Part shown: positions 62,801 to 64,000 of the stretch, piece by piece
Numbering within the stretch: the first letter of the stretch is position 1
How the letters are laid out: each line of letters begins with the position of its first letter
Origin: Phoronis australis
Lineage: Eukaryota > Phoronida > Phoronidae
Direction of reading: 5' to 3'
Assembly (NCBI GenBank): GCA_002633005.1
Contig: NMRA01000152.1
Location: 744,704 to 808,703, forward strand
DNA length: 64,000 nt
Program-made: the position numbers and the translations under genes
The notes under the pieces: generated by a model
What the model saw: the letters and a program-made list of their open reading frames with translations, nothing else
Databases searched by the model: none
Told to the model about the DNA's origin: nothing

Positions 62801-63305
62801 GTGATAGATTAACAGCCTCGATNGTGCTATGCGCATCCACAATCATGCTTGGAGCAAATGTTTACACACAAAATGTTGGGCCCCCCTTGTGATATCCTAG
62901 ATCCGCCACGGTGACTTGTCTGTTTGGAAAACCATAGCATTCTTGACCAGTTTATTTGAAGAATAACTTGCCTGTTTAGTAAACTACTTGTCTGTTTGTC
63001 AAACCACTTGTTTATTTGGCACTGGTGTCTATTTTGAACCTTTTCACTGTTATAGTTTGTCAATATTCAGTAGACATGAGGTGACCAGCTGACATGTTGT
63101 AATGTTTTGGCGGTCCCCAATTCCGAGCGAGTCGTGACTCTCACATCACTTAGCTTCGTTCCTTTTATATCATAATTCGATCACTCTACCTGCACTTGAT
63201 ACTCACTATTGCCTTGGAATAATAGGCAGCAGCGTCAGCATATTTCCTAGTAGAGAAACAGCGATTGCCTTGTTCTTTAAACTCAAAAGCCGAAACATTC
63301 GCCAT
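59898..63305 (-). CDS. STUB1: STUB1/CHIP, TPR and U-box E3 ubiquitin ligase; middle TPR exons missing
   Basis: CHIP binds Hsp70/Hsp90 tails through its TPR domain and ubiquitinates their clients through its U-box, in the cytosol. Exons: 63305-63207 (33 residues; [20 protein letters not shown], first TPR), 62330-62255 (coiled coil, [10 protein letters not shown]), 61796-61623 ([39 protein letters not shown]-box) and 60023-59898 ([10 protein letters not shown] to the end NPWAEGY, stop). The last three exons join in frame and match vertebrate CHIP closely. Exon 63207 ends in phase 0, but the next one needs two bases before it, so a direct join would frameshift and reach a stop within about 11 codons. 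The exons for TPR 2, TPR 3 and the following helix (about 135 residues in human CHIP) are not seen in the 876 bases between. An N at 62823 lies in that gap. Confidence 0.92.
62823..62823. other. Ambiguous base N in the STUB1 first intron
   Basis: A single N in the interval where the STUB1 TPR exons are missing. It may mark an assembly join. Confidence 0.99.
62913..63025. repeat. Short tandem-like repeat of ACTTGTCTGTTTG units
   Basis: ACTTGTCTGTTTGGAAAACC, ACTTGCCTGTTTAGTAAACT, ACTTGTCTGTTTGTCAAACC and ACTTGTTTATTTGG occur in a row, with one longer spacer after the first. Each of the first three has a small palindrome of the form GTTTNNNAAAC. Intron of STUB1. Confidence 0.7.
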
Positions 63306-64000
63306 GATCCTAACTTTTTCTAATCACATAAGAGGGCGCTATACATTTAGTCATTGTTGCGCTTACCGTAAAACCCTGCACATAAGCCCGTAGTGATCAT
63401 GCAGGAGTTGTGGTAAACACCGCGGGTACCCATTGTTGCGTGACTGAGCTAGCTCGATCGAGATCTAGCATGCACGCACCCAGGGGAGCTCGGCGTCTCA
63501 AACGGCCCCCTCCCCATTAAGCGAAGTGGGCAAAAGGTCCGCCTCAGAGATCCGAAAAAGTAGAACGAAACAAAAATCTAGGCCTACTAAAAACTAAAGA
63601 CACTGAAGAACTACCAAAATTCTAATGCAATATTTATAGCTCAGTCTGAACGTACCCCGTGAATCTTAGTAAAAGGTCCACATTCTCAAAAATTCGAGTA
63701 CCCCATTTTTAGGATGGGTGCGCGCATGCATAGCGTGTCAAAACCCCCTTATATCACTTCACTGCAGTTAAGAGACGTGATTCCAGTACTTGAATGAACT
63801 GACCGTCTAGACGACCGAGCCCGGGGGTCACTCATATTGACAAGATGCCCGCAGGTGTGTCAGCAAGTTTGCGGAACCTGCACGGGTTCCAATAAGCCAA
63901 ATTTCGAAAAAGGGGTTAAGCAGAAACATCTACCCCCGCAACTTTTGAAAAGAGAGGTTGAGAATTAGCAGACCTGGCAGTGGCGGATCTACGGGGGGGG
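63306..64000. other. 5' flank of STUB1
   Basis: Upstream sequence of the minus-strand STUB1 gene. It contains GAGCTAGCTCGATCGAGATC near 63447-63466 and ends in what looks like the start of a dispersed element (GTGGCGGATCTACGGG). No TATA box or further gene was recognised. Confidence 0.45.

Overview
The window is a stretch of animal nuclear DNA with split genes, canonical GT/AG introns of a few hundred bases to about 4 kb, and many short transposon remnants. The gene content (an SLC6 transporter, a nicotinic-type Cys-loop receptor, a catalytically intact GH16 beta-1,3-glucanase-like protein with a signal peptide, a WSC-domain sulfotransferase, TIMM22 and STUB1/CHIP) points to a marine invertebrate. 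An invertebrate deuterostome such as an amphioxus or hemichordate, or a lophotrochozoan, would fit. The species cannot be fixed from the sequence. Two isolated N bases (39281, 62823) show that this is draft assembly.

Layout. (1) 767-12025, plus strand: 13 exons of an SLC6 transporter. Its N-terminus and TM1 lie upstream of the window. (2) 17911-19200, minus: an intronless type II membrane protein with a WSC domain and a Golgi-type sulfotransferase domain, preceded by a TATA box. (3) 19600-20478: a decayed non-LTR retrotransposon 3' end. (4) 20627-32820, minus: a nicotinic acetylcholine receptor-like subunit in scattered exons, with at least one small exon and the signal-peptide exon not found. 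A possible second N-terminal exon lies at 35763-35908. (5) 33854-34560, minus: another retrotransposon 3' end with a CAG/CTG tail. (6) 38627-45924, plus: an 11-exon GH16 gene whose exons join in frame to 479 codons plus stop. (7) 49139-55876, plus: TIMM22, with the last exon apparently absent. (8) 59898-63305, minus: STUB1/CHIP with first TPR, coiled-coil and U-box exons present, but the exons for the rest of the TPR domain absent.

The genes do not form an operon or an obvious pathway; this looks like an ordinary chromosomal neighbourhood. The most unusual material is structural. There are serial decayed copies of an SLC6 exon, an insertion with a perfect 10-bp target duplication, several MITE/foldback families (one with at least four copies here), retrotransposon tails that have become microsatellites, a self-complementary minisatellite beside TIMM22, and the missing exons of TIMM22 and STUB1. 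I did not find a defence system, CRISPR array, tRNA or rRNA gene, or a clearly new multi-gene system.
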